From NCBI GenBank assembly GCA_903901015.1, contig CAIUPH010000004.1, positions 100,219 through 164,218 on the forward strand: 64,000 nt of DNA, in the 5' to 3' direction. The notes beneath the pieces were generated by a model that was given only the letters and a program-made list of their open reading frames with translations, was not told where the DNA came from and did not search any database. The position numbers and the translations under genes are program-made. Source of the stretch: Candidatus Bathyarchaeota archaeon. Lineage in GTDB: Archaea; Thermoproteota; Bathyarchaeia; Bathyarchaeales; Bathycorpusculaceae. Positions 15,883 through 24,904 of this stretch are shown piece by piece (the stretch's first letter is position 1; each line of letters opens with the position of its first letter).

Positions 15883-15972
15883 CCTATTTGGATCCTAATA
15901 TCATATCATTGCAGAAACCTATAGAGGGTAGGCAAATCACTAAGGGGGGTAGGTCAGTATTGACTAAAAACC
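15883..15972 (+). repeat. dispersed repeat family A, copy 1
   Basis: In the 505-bp gene-free stretch 15672-16176. It carries the family landmarks TATTTGGATCCTAATA, AAACCTATAGAGGGTAGG, then GGTCAGTATTG and AAAAACCA. Related units lie at 24807-24858 and, on the opposite strand, at 38764-38899. Nothing else recognisable is seen in this intergenic stretch. Confidence 0.7.
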
Positions 15973-16176
15973 AGCGCATTAACATGTTGAAAAAATGCCC
16001 AAAAATTTGGCGCTTCACACAGCGGAGGTATCCAAACGCAATTAACTCCCCGTTTGGCTCTTGAAGACTCGCCGATTTGTTTGCCTCGTTTTTAAGGCTT
16101 AAAGCATCAGCAGCAAGGTAAAAGCTTTTATCTGTATACCTGTCCTCTTATTTTTTCACGTTTAAGGCGGAACTGC

Positions 16177-17082
16177 ATGGCTTTATCGGATAAAATCCAA
16201 AAACTCAAGAAAGAGAAGAAAGCTGTGATCTTGGCGCATAATTATCAGCGTCCAGAAATCCAGGATGTTGCTGACTACGTAGGTGACAGCATCGAGCTCA
16301 GCCGCAAAGCCGCGGAAGAGAAGGATGCCGAGATGATTGTGTTCTGCGCAGTTGATTTTATGGCTGAATCCGCAGCGATTCTCAACCCGACAAAGAAGGT
16401 GCTTCTGCCCTGCTTAGGCGCCCGCTGCCCCATGGCTCAGATGCTAACGGTTGACGAGATTCGGCGCGCCAAAAAACAGCACCCTGGCGCCCCCGTGGTC
16501 CTATACGTTAACACTTTGGCTTCATGCAAAGCCGAATGCGACGTCTGCTGCACCAGCGCCAACGCCGTCGAAGTCATAAAATCCCTCGATGCCAACACTA
16601 TCCTGTTTGGACCCGACAAAAACCTCGCACAGTACGTGAGCGAAAAAACAGGCAAAAAAATCATCCCGATTCCAGCAAACGGCTTTTGCCCAACACACCT
16701 CCTATTCCAACCCGAAGACGTCAAAGTCCTCAAAATGCAGCATCCAGACGCAATAGCAATCGTTCACCCCGAATGCAGCAGCGAAATGCGCAAAGCCGCC
16801 AACTTCATCGGTAGCACCTCAAAAATGTGCCGCTACGCCAAAGAATCCCCCGCCAAAGACTTTATCGTAGGCACTGAGGAAGGCATATTGCATAGGTTGC
16901 GTAAGGAGAATCCGACGAAGAACTTTTACCTTGCATACGAAGGCGCTATCTGCCCCAATATGAAGCTAACCACTCTTGACCGTCTCTACGACGCTCTCAA
17001 AGAGGAGAAGAACGTGGTTAAGGTTCCAGACGCCGTGGCGAAGAAGGCGCGTGCGTCGCTGGAGCGCATGTTCGAAATCTAA
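16177..17082 (+). CDS. nadA: quinolinate synthase
   Basis: Iron-sulfur enzyme condensing iminoaspartate with dihydroxyacetone phosphate to quinolinate in NAD synthesis. 301 aa. AHNYQRPEIQDVADYVGDSIELS is the N-terminal signature; cysteines for the 4Fe-4S cluster are in LPCLGARCPM, the CCTSANAV region and GAICPNM. HPECSSEMRKAANFIGST is also typical. No nadB or nadC adjoins it; neighbours concern nickel uptake. Start ATG 16177 fits the family. Confidence 0.93.
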   Translation: MALSDKIQKLKKEKKAVILAHNYQRPEIQDVADYVGDSIELSRKAAEEKDAEMIVFCAVDFMAESAAILNPTKKVLLPCLGARCPMAQMLTVDEIRRAKKQHPGAPVVLYVNTLASCKAECDVCCTSANAVEVIKSLDANTILFGPDKNLAQYVSEKTGKKIIPIPANGFCPTHLLFQPEDVKVLKMQHPDAIAIVHPECSSEMRKAANFIGSTSKMCRYAKESPAKDFIVGTEEGILHRLRKENPTKNFYLAYEGAICPNMKLTTLDRLYDALKEEKNVVKVPDAVAKKARASLERMFEI

Positions 17083-17107
17083 GCTTTTGGCTATTTCTTT
17101 TTAACTT

Positions 17108-17515
17108 TTAAACCGTCACGATTGTGGTTTTTAAGATTTTTACGCCCCGCCGCGTCGTCAACTCATCACTTAAATGGTGAATTTCCGACGCTTTACCCTT
17201 GACAGCGATGGCTTCAAGGCAGTCGCGTTCGCTGACGTGTATGTGCAGGGTGGAGGTGATTATTTTTGAGTGTTCATGTTGGGTTTCGGTTAGTTCACTT
17301 TCGAGGTTTTTCGCGTCATGGTCGTACACCATCAAAATGACGCCGGTTTGGATGGTGTCTGTTTCTTTTAGCCATTTGCGGTCGGACACGTAGAGCCTGA
17401 CGGCGTCCTGGATTGCTTTGCTTCGGCTTTCGTACCCCATTTTGCCGATGATTTCGTCGAAGTCTTTGAGGAGTTCGGGGGGGAAGGTTACGCCTATGCG
17501 GGTTACTTTTGGCAT
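17108..17515 (-). CDS. nikR: nickel-responsive regulator NikR
   Basis: 135 aa. N-terminal ribbon-helix-helix (TRIGVTFPPELLKDFDEIIGK, SRSKAIQDAVRLYV) and C-terminal ACT-like nickel domain with the expected ligands: histidine in HEHSK, HIH in LHIHVSERDC and the cysteine. Represses nickel uptake when nickel is plentiful. Divergent from a nickel/cobalt permease, with a perfect 28-bp inverted repeat in the shared promoter region, so its target is evident. It probably also controls itself. Confidence 0.93.
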   Translation of the reverse strand: MPKVTRIGVTFPPELLKDFDEIIGKMGYESRSKAIQDAVRLYVSDRKWLKETDTIQTGVILMVYDHDAKNLESELTETQHEHSKIITSTLHIHVSERDCLEAIAVKGKASEIHHLSDELTTRRGVKILKTTIVTV

Positions 17516-17570
17516 GTTTAGTCGCTTATTGATTGTTTGCGTTTTGTACCTAAAAGCTTTTATATTATAC

Positions 17571-17598
17571 GTAACACGTTTCTCAAATAAAGTGTTAC
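17571..17598. promoter_or_regulatory. NikR operator
   Basis: GTAACAC and GTGTTAC separated by 14 bases, 28 bp in all, the same overall architecture as the known E. coli NikR site (6-16-6). It lies just after a TATA-like element (TTTATATTAT, 17559-17568), so it would cover the start of transcription of the permease gene. Confidence 0.75.
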
Positions 17599-17611
17599 TG
17601 AGGAGCTTGTA

Positions 17612-18691
17612 ATGACAGGAAATCAGGCCACAGTCAATCTTTCACAAAGCGAAAAAGTAAGAATCGCCATAATCTTCTCCATACTCATAGCCATCACAGC
17701 CGTCGGATTCTCAGCAGCATTCATCATAGGAAAAATCGCCGTCGTCCTAGGCGGCTTAGGCATCGTAGCCTACGTTTTCGGATTGCGCCACGGCGTCGAC
17801 GCAGACCACATCGCAGCTATCGACAACACCACAAGAAAACTCATGCAAGAAGGAAAACGCCCCTATACCGTAGGACTGTGGTTCTCGCTGGGGCACTCAA
17901 CTGTGGTGGTTGCGTTAATTATCGCCTTGATATTTGCAACCCGCGCTGTCGCAGCCAACATCCCAGCCCTCCAAAGCACCGGCGCCATCGTCGGAACCCT
18001 GGTTTCAGGAAGCTTCCTTTGGATAATCGGCTTCATAAACGCCGTCATAGTCATTGGAATCTACAAGATTTTCCAAACCCTCAAACAGGGCAAACTAAAC
18101 CAGGAAGAACTCGACCACCTGCTCGAAAACCGCGGATTCATGAACCGCTTCTTCCGACCCCTCTTCAAAGTCATAACCAAACCCTGGCACATCTACCCCG
18201 TTGGCTTGCTCTTCGGCTTGGGCTTCGACACCGCTAGCGAAGTCGCCTTAATCGCCATAAGCGTAGGCATCGGAGTATCCACGAGCATTCCGCTCTATTA
18301 CATCCTCATTCTCCCATTGCTGTTCACCTGCGGCATGGTCACCGTAGACACCGCCGACGGCGTTGCAATGCGCGTTGCATACGGCTGGGCATTCCTAAAC
18401 CCAATCAGAAAAATCTACTACAACTTAACCGTCACAGTCATATCCGTTTTGGTAGCATGGGCAATTGGCACCATAGAGCTCTTGCAGGTGTTATCCACAG
18501 AACTGAACCTGAGCGGATTGTTCTGGAGTTGGCTAAACACCATTAACTTTGAAATGATAGGCTTCGGAATCATCGGTATATTCATCCTGTCCTGGCTGGT
18601 TTCATTCGGGTACTGGCGCGTCAAAAAATACGATAAACTGGAACCTTTCAATCAGGGCCAGCAGCCGCAGATAAACGCCAACGCCGCATAG
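17612..18691 (+). CDS. NiCoT-family nickel/cobalt permease
   Basis: 359-aa membrane protein with about eight helices. The signature RHGVDADHIAAIDN (HX4DH) in the second helix and the LGFDTASEVALI and LFTCGMVTVDTADG motifs identify the NiCoT family, which imports Ni2+ or Co2+ with high affinity. Since the promoter carries a NikR operator, nickel is the probable substrate, for nickel enzymes of C1 metabolism. GAGGAG stands just before ATG 17612. Confidence 0.92.
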   Translation: MTGNQATVNLSQSEKVRIAIIFSILIAITAVGFSAAFIIGKIAVVLGGLGIVAYVFGLRHGVDADHIAAIDNTTRKLMQEGKRPYTVGLWFSLGHSTVVVALIIALIFATRAVAANIPALQSTGAIVGTLVSGSFLWIIGFINAVIVIGIYKIFQTLKQGKLNQEELDHLLENRGFMNRFFRPLFKVITKPWHIYPVGLLFGLGFDTASEVALIAISVGIGVSTSIPLYYILILPLLFTCGMVTVDTADGVAMRVAYGWAFLNPIRKIYYNLTVTVISVLVAWAIGTIELLQVLSTELNLSGLFWSWLNTINFEMIGFGIIGIFILSWLVSFGYWRVKKYDKLEPFNQGQQPQINANAA

Positions 18692-18767
18692 ATAAGAAAA
18701 ACGTGTCCAAGCGCAAATTAACATTTTTTTGAAAAGTTTTTATCCACGATTTAATCATTTAAGGCTG

Positions 18768-19658
18768 ATGTCGGGCAAAGAATTTTTCACAAGCCGCTAC
18801 GAGCAATTAGGCTGGCAATACCATGAGGTTACGTTAAAGCAAGCCATCCGCGTTAACAACACCAACGCGAAAGGAAAAAAACTCATCGCAAGGCTAACAG
18901 AATTAGGTGTTCACACTCAAAAAATCCCTTTCCTTGACTCGGGTTATTGGGTGCTTGACTCAAAAGTTTCTGCTGGCGCAACCGCCGAATACCTGTTAGG
19001 CATGTATTCGATTCAGGAAGCCGCCGCACAAATTCCCGTCTCCGTCTTTACCCATTTGAAGGGCAAAAAGGTGCTCGATGTCGCTGCGGCGCCTGGCGGA
19101 AAAACTGTGCAGTTGGCGGATTTGATGGAGAACTTGGGCGGGATTGTAGCGTTAGATATTGATAAGTGGCGGTTGAACGCGTTGCTTAACCATTTGGAAC
19201 GTTGTCGCGTCAGTAACGCAGTTACTTACCTTTTGGATGCACGGCAAGCTCCAACCTTGAACTTAAAGTTTGACAGGATTCTGGTGGATGCTCCTTGCTC
19301 GGGCAATTTTGCTTCGGACAAAAACTGGTTCTTAAATCGAACCCTCAAAGACGTAGAGCGCAACGCTGGTTTACAGCGGGAAATCCTGACTGAAGCAGCT
19401 GGTTGCCTTTGCGACGATGGTGAAATGGTTTATTCCACGTGCTCGCTTGAGCCTGAAGAGGACGAGTTGAACATGGACTGGGCAATAAAAAACCTCAACT
19501 TACAAATCGAAGAAATATACTGCGAAGGTGAAAAAGGCTTAACAAGCGTTTTCGGCAAACAACTGGACCCATCAGTTAAACACTGCAGGCGGCTGTGGCC
19601 AGGCGAAACCCAAGGCTTCTTTGTGTGCAAACTAAAAAAACGGAGCCCAACACAATGA
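18768..19658 (+). CDS. RsmB/NOP2/Sun-family RNA (cytosine-C5) methyltransferase
   Basis: About 296 aa. SAM-binding motif VLDVAAAPGGKTVQLA, motif IV DAPCSG with the release cysteine and motif VI STCSLEPEE with the nucleophilic cysteine. The N-terminal part (residues 1-90) is a short substrate-binding domain. Methylates C5 of cytidine in tRNA or rRNA. Overlaps the following PUA-domain gene by 4 bp, which suggests the PUA protein helps bind the same RNA. ATG 18768 is chosen as the family start; 18729 would add 13 unconserved residues. Confidence 0.9.
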   Translation: MSGKEFFTSRYEQLGWQYHEVTLKQAIRVNNTNAKGKKLIARLTELGVHTQKIPFLDSGYWVLDSKVSAGATAEYLLGMYSIQEAAAQIPVSVFTHLKGKKVLDVAAAPGGKTVQLADLMENLGGIVALDIDKWRLNALLNHLERCRVSNAVTYLLDARQAPTLNLKFDRILVDAPCSGNFASDKNWFLNRTLKDVERNAGLQREILTEAAGCLCDDGEMVYSTCSLEPEEDELNMDWAIKNLNLQIEEIYCEGEKGLTSVFGKQLDPSVKHCRRLWPGETQGFFVCKLKKRSPTQ

Positions 19659-20128
19659 ACACCCGAGCAATAACAGATTTTGCAGCCCAATTCAGCGTCC
19701 AAATCGCGTTAAATGTGGATTTAATGGTTGAGAACTCTGGACGTTTCTACCTTGTGAATCCTGTTTTGAAACCCTTGATTCGCCAAGATTTCTTCTCGGC
19801 AGGTGTTTTTCTGGGTAAAGCCAAAGAGGGCAAGTTCTTTCCCAGCTTTAACTTGCTTGGGATGCTTGCGAAAAAGGAAGCTAACCGAATTGTATTGGAT
19901 AAGAAGGCAGCTTGGCTTTTCATCTGCGGCAGGGACGTTTTGAGAAAAAGTATCGTGCGTGTTGTGGGTCAGGGCAGGAAGGATACGAACACTTTGGTGT
20001 TCAACGATTTTGGCGAGTGTTTGGGTTTTGGCAGGATCGTTGAGAACCTGCGCGGTTCCGCCGTTGACAATGTTCTAGTGGTTAGGAACGTTTTGGATGT
20101 TGGGGATTTTCTGCGCAGGGAGCGCTAA
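19655..20128 (+). CDS. Nip7-like PUA-domain RNA-binding protein
   Basis: 157 aa. The C-terminal half has the PUA pattern: WLFICGRDVLRKSIVRV, then GECLGFGRIVENL and a final helix-strand region. The N-terminal half is a small alpha/beta domain as in Nip7/UPF0113 proteins of ribosome biogenesis. ATG 19655 overlaps the stop of the m5C methyltransferase gene (ATGA), so the two are made together. Confidence 0.75.
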   Translation: MNTRAITDFAAQFSVQIALNVDLMVENSGRFYLVNPVLKPLIRQDFFSAGVFLGKAKEGKFFPSFNLLGMLAKKEANRIVLDKKAAWLFICGRDVLRKSIVRVVGQGRKDTNTLVFNDFGECLGFGRIVENLRGSAVDNVLVVRNVLDVGDFLRRER

Positions 20129-20315
20129 TGGTTTTTAGAGTTTTTTTGTTTTTTGTTTATGGGTGGTGCGTCCACTTTTTGGTTGTTTGTGATAAATTTC
20201 AGTTCAACGTTTCGCCTTTTTAATGAACGTTTAGCTAAAGAATTTGGAGATAAACTTATATACGTTTATGTTTTAAGTGATTTCCAATACATATGAATTT
20301 AAAATGGTGAAACTC

Positions 20316-21776
20316 ATGGACGAACAAGTGAAGAAAGCCATTGAAACTCTAAAAACAAACAACATTCGATGGGTGCACTCAGCATTCGTCGATGTCCGAG
20401 GAATACTCCAAGATATGGTTCTGCCCGCAAGAGAATACATCAACGGCGCAGCATTCACAGAAGGCATCGGCTTCGACGGATCCTCTGTTAGAGGTTTCAA
20501 ATCCATCGAAGAATCCGACATGATATTCATGCCCGACGCAAAAACCCTCGCGATTATGCCCTGGGTTACAGAAGAAGGGCAGAAAAGCGCCATAATCCTT
20601 GGTGATTCACTGGAAGCTTTCGGCGGAAAAGAACCCTCAGTTACCTGCCCACGAGGCTACGTTGCAAAAAGGGCTGTAAAAGCAGCTAAAGACATGGGTT
20701 ACACCGGAATTTTTGCTCCTGAACTGGAACACTTCGTATTCACCTCAATCGACCCCACTAAACTAGTCTGGGACCTTTGGGCTGCTCCAAAAAGCGGCGA
20801 AGGAGACGCATGGGGCGCACCACGCGTTATGCCTGAATCCCCTGAAATCAAACCCGGCGGATTCATAGTGCGACCCAAAGAAGGCTATTACCGAACACCA
20901 CCCGAAGACACCACCGTCGCTTATCGAAACGAAGTCAGCCAAATCCTCGAAGACTACTTCGGCTTAACCATCGAAAAGCACCACCACGAAGTCTCAACAG
21001 TCGGCCAAGTAGAAATCGACTACAAATACGGCGAACTCCTCGAAACCGCCGACCGCGCATTGTACTTCAAATTCGTAGCTAAAAACATCGCAAAGAAACA
21101 CGGCTTAATCGCCACCTTCATGCCTAAACCCATCTACCTGGACAACGCCAGCGGAATGCACGTTCACTCATCGCTCTGGAAAGCTGGAAAGAACGTCATG
21201 TACGACGGAGCAGACGAGTACGCTGAACTGAGCCAACTTGGACGGTACTACGTGGGAGGCATCTTGAAACACGCAAAAGCCCTAACCGCCGTTTGCTGCC
21301 CAACAGTTAGCAGCTACAAACGATTAGTGCCAGGCTTTGAAGCTCCAATCTACGTCATGTGGAGCCGCAGAAACCGCTCTTCACTCGCAAGAATACCCCT
21401 TTACTACAAGGGCGCAGGTTTTGCTGCTCAGAAACGCGTTGAGTACCGCGGTGTTGACCCATCATGTAACCCGTACCTTGCCTTCAGCTGCATCATGATG
21501 GCTGGACTCGACGGTATAAAGCACAAGATTGAGCCAGGCGACCCAGTTGACCAAGACGTCTATAAACTAAGCAAAGCAAAACGCAAGGAACTCGGCATAA
21601 AAGAACTCCCGACCACACTCAAAGACGCGCTCGACGAGATGGAAGGAGACGAACTCATAAAGGAAACCTTGGGCAGCCACGTGTTCGATGCATTCATAGA
21701 ACTGAAGACCAACGACTGGAACCAGTACTGCCTCTACGTTTCGCCATGGGAAATAATGAAGTACCTGGACTACTAA
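20316..21776 (+). CDS. glnA: glutamine synthetase, type I (first of two)
   Basis: 486 aa. ATP-dependent amidation of glutamate. Visible family motifs: GFDGSSVRGF and the metal-binding stretch EIDYKYGE, MPKPIYLDNASGMHVHSSLW, and the NRSSLARIP arginine region. No adenylylation-tyrosine motif. ATG 20316 follows GGTGA. A TATA-like AAACTTATATACGT lies about 55 bp upstream, and the second synthetase has a near-identical promoter. A longer insert (about residues 145-205) sets it apart from the second copy, hinting at a distinct role. Confidence 0.92.
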   Translation: MDEQVKKAIETLKTNNIRWVHSAFVDVRGILQDMVLPAREYINGAAFTEGIGFDGSSVRGFKSIEESDMIFMPDAKTLAIMPWVTEEGQKSAIILGDSLEAFGGKEPSVTCPRGYVAKRAVKAAKDMGYTGIFAPELEHFVFTSIDPTKLVWDLWAAPKSGEGDAWGAPRVMPESPEIKPGGFIVRPKEGYYRTPPEDTTVAYRNEVSQILEDYFGLTIEKHHHEVSTVGQVEIDYKYGELLETADRALYFKFVAKNIAKKHGLIATFMPKPIYLDNASGMHVHSSLWKAGKNVMYDGADEYAELSQLGRYYVGGILKHAKALTAVCCPTVSSYKRLVPGFEAPIYVMWSRRNRSSLARIPLYYKGAGFAAQKRVEYRGVDPSCNPYLAFSCIMMAGLDGIKHKIEPGDPVDQDVYKLSKAKRKELGIKELPTTLKDALDEMEGDELIKETLGSHVFDAFIELKTNDWNQYCLYVSPWEIMKYLDY

Positions 21777-22038
21777 ACCAAAAGTAAGCGCGGCAGAACC
21801 TGAGGATAAACCTCAATCTTGCGCCTGTTTTTCTTTTTTTTAATTTTTTTTGTTTTTGCCAAAAATGCATATTTGTTCCATAAACAGTTAATTTCGCGTT
21901 CAAATTTCCAAAGCCTGCCACCAACTTAGTCGATAATTGTACATTTGCACGGAAAGTATGCATTAAAACTTATATGTGTTAAGTTTAAATGCTAATTCAG
22001 TAACAATATATCACAGCGCTGATAAGCGAGGATAAAAT

Positions 22039-23403
22039 ATGAGAAACTTCAAAAATCCAGCATGGAAAGAACAAGTTACCAAAGTTATCCAGCAAATCCA
22101 GGAACAAGACATAAAATTCGTTAGACTGCAATTCACCGACATAAACGGCATGCTCAAAAACATCGCCGTAAGCTCAAAGAACATGGAAACAATCTTTGAA
22201 AACGGCCAATCCTTCGACGGTTCATCAATCACGGGTTACCGACCAATCGAAGAATCCGACATGGTCCTGTTTCCAGATCCAACTACCTTCGCCGTCCTGC
22301 CATGGAGGCCAAAAGAGAAATCCTCCTGCAGACTACTCTGCGACATCTACACTCCGCAAAACAAACGTTTCGAAGGCGACCCCCGCTACGTTCTTGAACG
22401 CGCGGTTGAAAAAGCATCTAAAGCTGGTTACACTTTCATCTGCGCTCCTGAACTAGAGTTCTTCATCGTGAAAGAAAGCGAAACAGGCGGCTTACCAACC
22501 CCAATCGACTTAGCAGGCTACTTTGATTTTCACCCAAGCGATTTAACAGATGATTTACGGCGTGAAATAGCAGATACAGCCGAGGCATTCGGTATAGAAA
22601 TAGAGCTCAGCCACCACGAAGTCGCGTTGGGACAAAACGAAATCGACTTCAAATACGGTGAAGCACTTGAAACAGCTGACCGTGCCATAACCATGAAGAT
22701 GTGCGGCAAAGTAGTTGCTGCACGCGCAGGCTACGTAACTACCTACATGCCAAAACCATTTCAAGGCATCAACGGCAGCGGCATGCACGTCCACCAAAGC
22801 CTCTGGAACAAAGACATCACCCAAAACATGTTCTACTCAGACGACGCAAAGAACGGTTTTCTCTCTGACCTTGCAAGAAACTTTATCGGTGGACAACTCG
22901 CCCACGGACGAAAGATGGCGGCAGTCCTCGATTCATGGCCAAACAGCTACAAACGCTTAGTCCCAGGCTACGAAGCACCCGTCTACCTTGCATGGGCACA
23001 CAAAAACCGTTCACCCCTCATCCGCGTACCCAACTTCGGCGGAAGAAAAGGCGCAGCAAGATGCGAAATCCGCTGTCCAGATGGCTCAGGAAACCCATAC
23101 CTGCAATTCGCAGTGCTCTTAGCAACAGGGTTAGACGGCATAAAGAACCAGATTGACCCAGGCGACCCAGTTGAACTGAACGTTTACCACATGACCTATG
23201 ACGAACGCAAGGCACGCGGCATAGTTTCACTGCCAGAATCACTAAAAGAAGCACTCGACGAGTTCGAAACCAGCGATTTGATGCGTGAAACCCTCGGGCA
23301 AACTGCATTCGAGAACTTCCTCAAAGAGAAACGCAACGAATGGGACCTATACCGCACACAGGTAACCGAGTGGGAAGTCAACCGCTACATCAAACGACTC
23401 TAA
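22039..23403 (+). CDS. glnA: glutamine synthetase, type I (second of two)
   Basis: 454 aa, a typical GSI length. SFDGSSITGYRPIEESD, FICAPELEFF, the NEIDFKYGEALETADR metal site, INGSGMHVHQSLW and NRSPLIRVP are all present. Adenylylation tyrosine motif absent. Preceded by GAGGATAAAAT. It lies 262 bp after the first copy with its own TATA-like AAACTTATATGTG at about 21967, so the two are probably transcribed separately but co-regulated. Confidence 0.93.
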   Translation: MRNFKNPAWKEQVTKVIQQIQEQDIKFVRLQFTDINGMLKNIAVSSKNMETIFENGQSFDGSSITGYRPIEESDMVLFPDPTTFAVLPWRPKEKSSCRLLCDIYTPQNKRFEGDPRYVLERAVEKASKAGYTFICAPELEFFIVKESETGGLPTPIDLAGYFDFHPSDLTDDLRREIADTAEAFGIEIELSHHEVALGQNEIDFKYGEALETADRAITMKMCGKVVAARAGYVTTYMPKPFQGINGSGMHVHQSLWNKDITQNMFYSDDAKNGFLSDLARNFIGGQLAHGRKMAAVLDSWPNSYKRLVPGYEAPVYLAWAHKNRSPLIRVPNFGGRKGAARCEIRCPDGSGNPYLQFAVLLATGLDGIKNQIDPGDPVELNVYHMTYDERKARGIVSLPESLKEALDEFETSDLMRETLGQTAFENFLKEKRNEWDLYRTQVTEWEVNRYIKRL

Positions 23404-23410
23404 AAAAAAC

Positions 23411-23439
23411 AGCCCCTTTTTGGGCTCAACAATTTTTTT
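23411..23439. terminator. bidirectional terminator between glnA and hisS
   Basis: AGCCC/GGGCT hairpin with a T-rich loop, flanked by A-rich sequence on the left and a T run on the right. It separates two convergent genes and can serve both strands. Confidence 0.6.
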
Positions 23440-23443
23440 CTTT

Positions 23444-24718
23444 TTAACTTTTGATTTTTTCACCCAGTTTTTCAATTGGGATTGTGGTTTGCTGTCGATT
23501 CGCCAATTCCTTGAGCACAACCGCGCCCTCTGCGAGTTCTCTTTCGCCAACGATAACTGCATAATCTGCTTTGCGTTTGTCTGCGTCTTCCAGCGACTTC
23601 GCCATTTTTCTGCCCATAACCTCAAACTCCACTGTTATTCCCGCGGCTCGCAGTTGCTGTGCAATTTTTAATGCTTCAGACTTCATCGTTTCCGTGATAG
23701 GCACGACCACGACTTTCTTGCCTATTTTTGCATCGATGACTGTTTTCTGAGTTTGCAGGGCGATGGCAATTCTGTCGATTCCATGTGCGCAGCCGACTCC
23801 CGGTGTGGGTTCGCCGCCGAAGGCTTCGATTAGTTTGTCGTATCGTCCGCCGCCGCCCAGTGCGATGTCGAGTCCTGGAATGTGTATTTCAAAAATCATT
23901 CCCGTATAGTATTCTAAGCCGCGTGCGAAAGCTGGTTCAACAGTGACGGTTAACTCGGAGCTTTGAGTTACGAGTTTGAGCACTTCCGCAAGGTTATCAA
24001 CAGCAGATTTCGCCTTCTCGTAGCCTGCGAGGTAGGTTTGGAGTTGCTCAACCGTGTCAAGCCAATCGTTGCCCCTTATTGCAATCAACCCCTCCAGCAT
24101 GCTTCGGCATTTGTCGGATTCAACAAGCTTGAGCGCTGCCTCGTATTCTTTTTTGTCCATGCGCTGCAACACGGCGTTCTGGGTTTTCTCATCCACGCCA
24201 TCTTGGCTAAGGATGCCTCGAATTACACCGATATGGCCGATTTTGAATGCGTAACTATGCAGCCCCAAAGACTTCATCAAATTATTAGTTATCAAAACTA
24301 TTTCGGCGTCGCCTTCAGGCTTAGCTGAACCCATCAACTCAAAGTTTGACTGCCAAAACTCGCGGTAACGCCCACGCTGGGGCTCATCGTAGCGGTAGAC
24401 AGTGCCCACAGAGAAGAGTCTGAGCGGTTTAGGCTCGTTCTTAAGAGAAGTCGTGGCTAACCGCGCGATTGAAGCAGTGAACTCTGGGCGCAAAGCCACC
24501 AAGCGTTCGCCAAGGTCCTTGAAGATGAACATGCGCTGGCGGATTTCCTCGCCCGATTTAGCGCTGAGCAGTTCCAACGGCTCCACATGGGGGGTGATGG
24601 CTTCTTTGTATCCGTAGAGCAGAGCGGTTTCCCGTGCTTTTGTGATGATGTGTGTGAAGGCTTCTGCTTCTTCACCGATTAGGTCTCTCATTCCGCGGAC
24701 AGTTTGGAAAGCTGGCAT
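23444..24718 (-). CDS. hisS: histidyl-tRNA synthetase
   Basis: Class II synthetase, 424 aa. Motif 2 shows FSVGTVYRYDEPQRGRYREFWQ, the histidine-binding LARGLEYYTGMIFEI stretch is present as FARGLEYYTG, and motif 3 GVGCAHGIDRIAIAL follows. The C-terminal 90 residues form the anticodon-binding domain (VVVVPITETMKSEALKIA). AGGAG eight bases before ATG 24718 fixes the start. Ends with a basic tail. Could be HisZ in other contexts, but the histidine motifs and anticodon domain argue for HisRS. Confidence 0.93.
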   Translation of the reverse strand: MPAFQTVRGMRDLIGEEAEAFTHIITKARETALLYGYKEAITPHVEPLELLSAKSGEEIRQRMFIFKDLGERLVALRPEFTASIARLATTSLKNEPKPLRLFSVGTVYRYDEPQRGRYREFWQSNFELMGSAKPEGDAEIVLITNNLMKSLGLHSYAFKIGHIGVIRGILSQDGVDEKTQNAVLQRMDKKEYEAALKLVESDKCRSMLEGLIAIRGNDWLDTVEQLQTYLAGYEKAKSAVDNLAEVLKLVTQSSELTVTVEPAFARGLEYYTGMIFEIHIPGLDIALGGGGRYDKLIEAFGGEPTPGVGCAHGIDRIAIALQTQKTVIDAKIGKKVVVVPITETMKSEALKIAQQLRAAGITVEFEVMGRKMAKSLEDADKRKADYAVIVGERELAEGAVVLKELANRQQTTIPIEKLGEKIKS

Positions 24719-24806
24719 GCATTTGGCTCCTGTGATAGCTTAAGATGGCGCAGTTATTTCTTTTAAAGGCTCCTCACTGCTGCAAAAGAAAATCAATTTT
24801 TGCCAT

Positions 24807-24858
24807 CATATTTGGACCCTAATAGAAACTCATTGCACAAACTATAGAGGGGTAGGTC
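24807..24858 (+). repeat. dispersed repeat family A, copy 2
   Basis: Contains CATATTTGGACCCTAATA, CATTGCA and ACTATAGAGGGGTAGGTC in the same order as copy 1. It lies in the short gap between the hisS start and the methyltransferase stop. Confidence 0.7.
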
Positions 24859-24904
24859 GTATGAGCGTTTTTTTAAACCATTAGTTATGTTGAAATGAGC
24901 TGTC

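Noticed and set aside
15870-16064. 64-codon frame before nadA
   Set aside because: It lies over repeat family A, and the peptide has no protein-like pattern or binding site.
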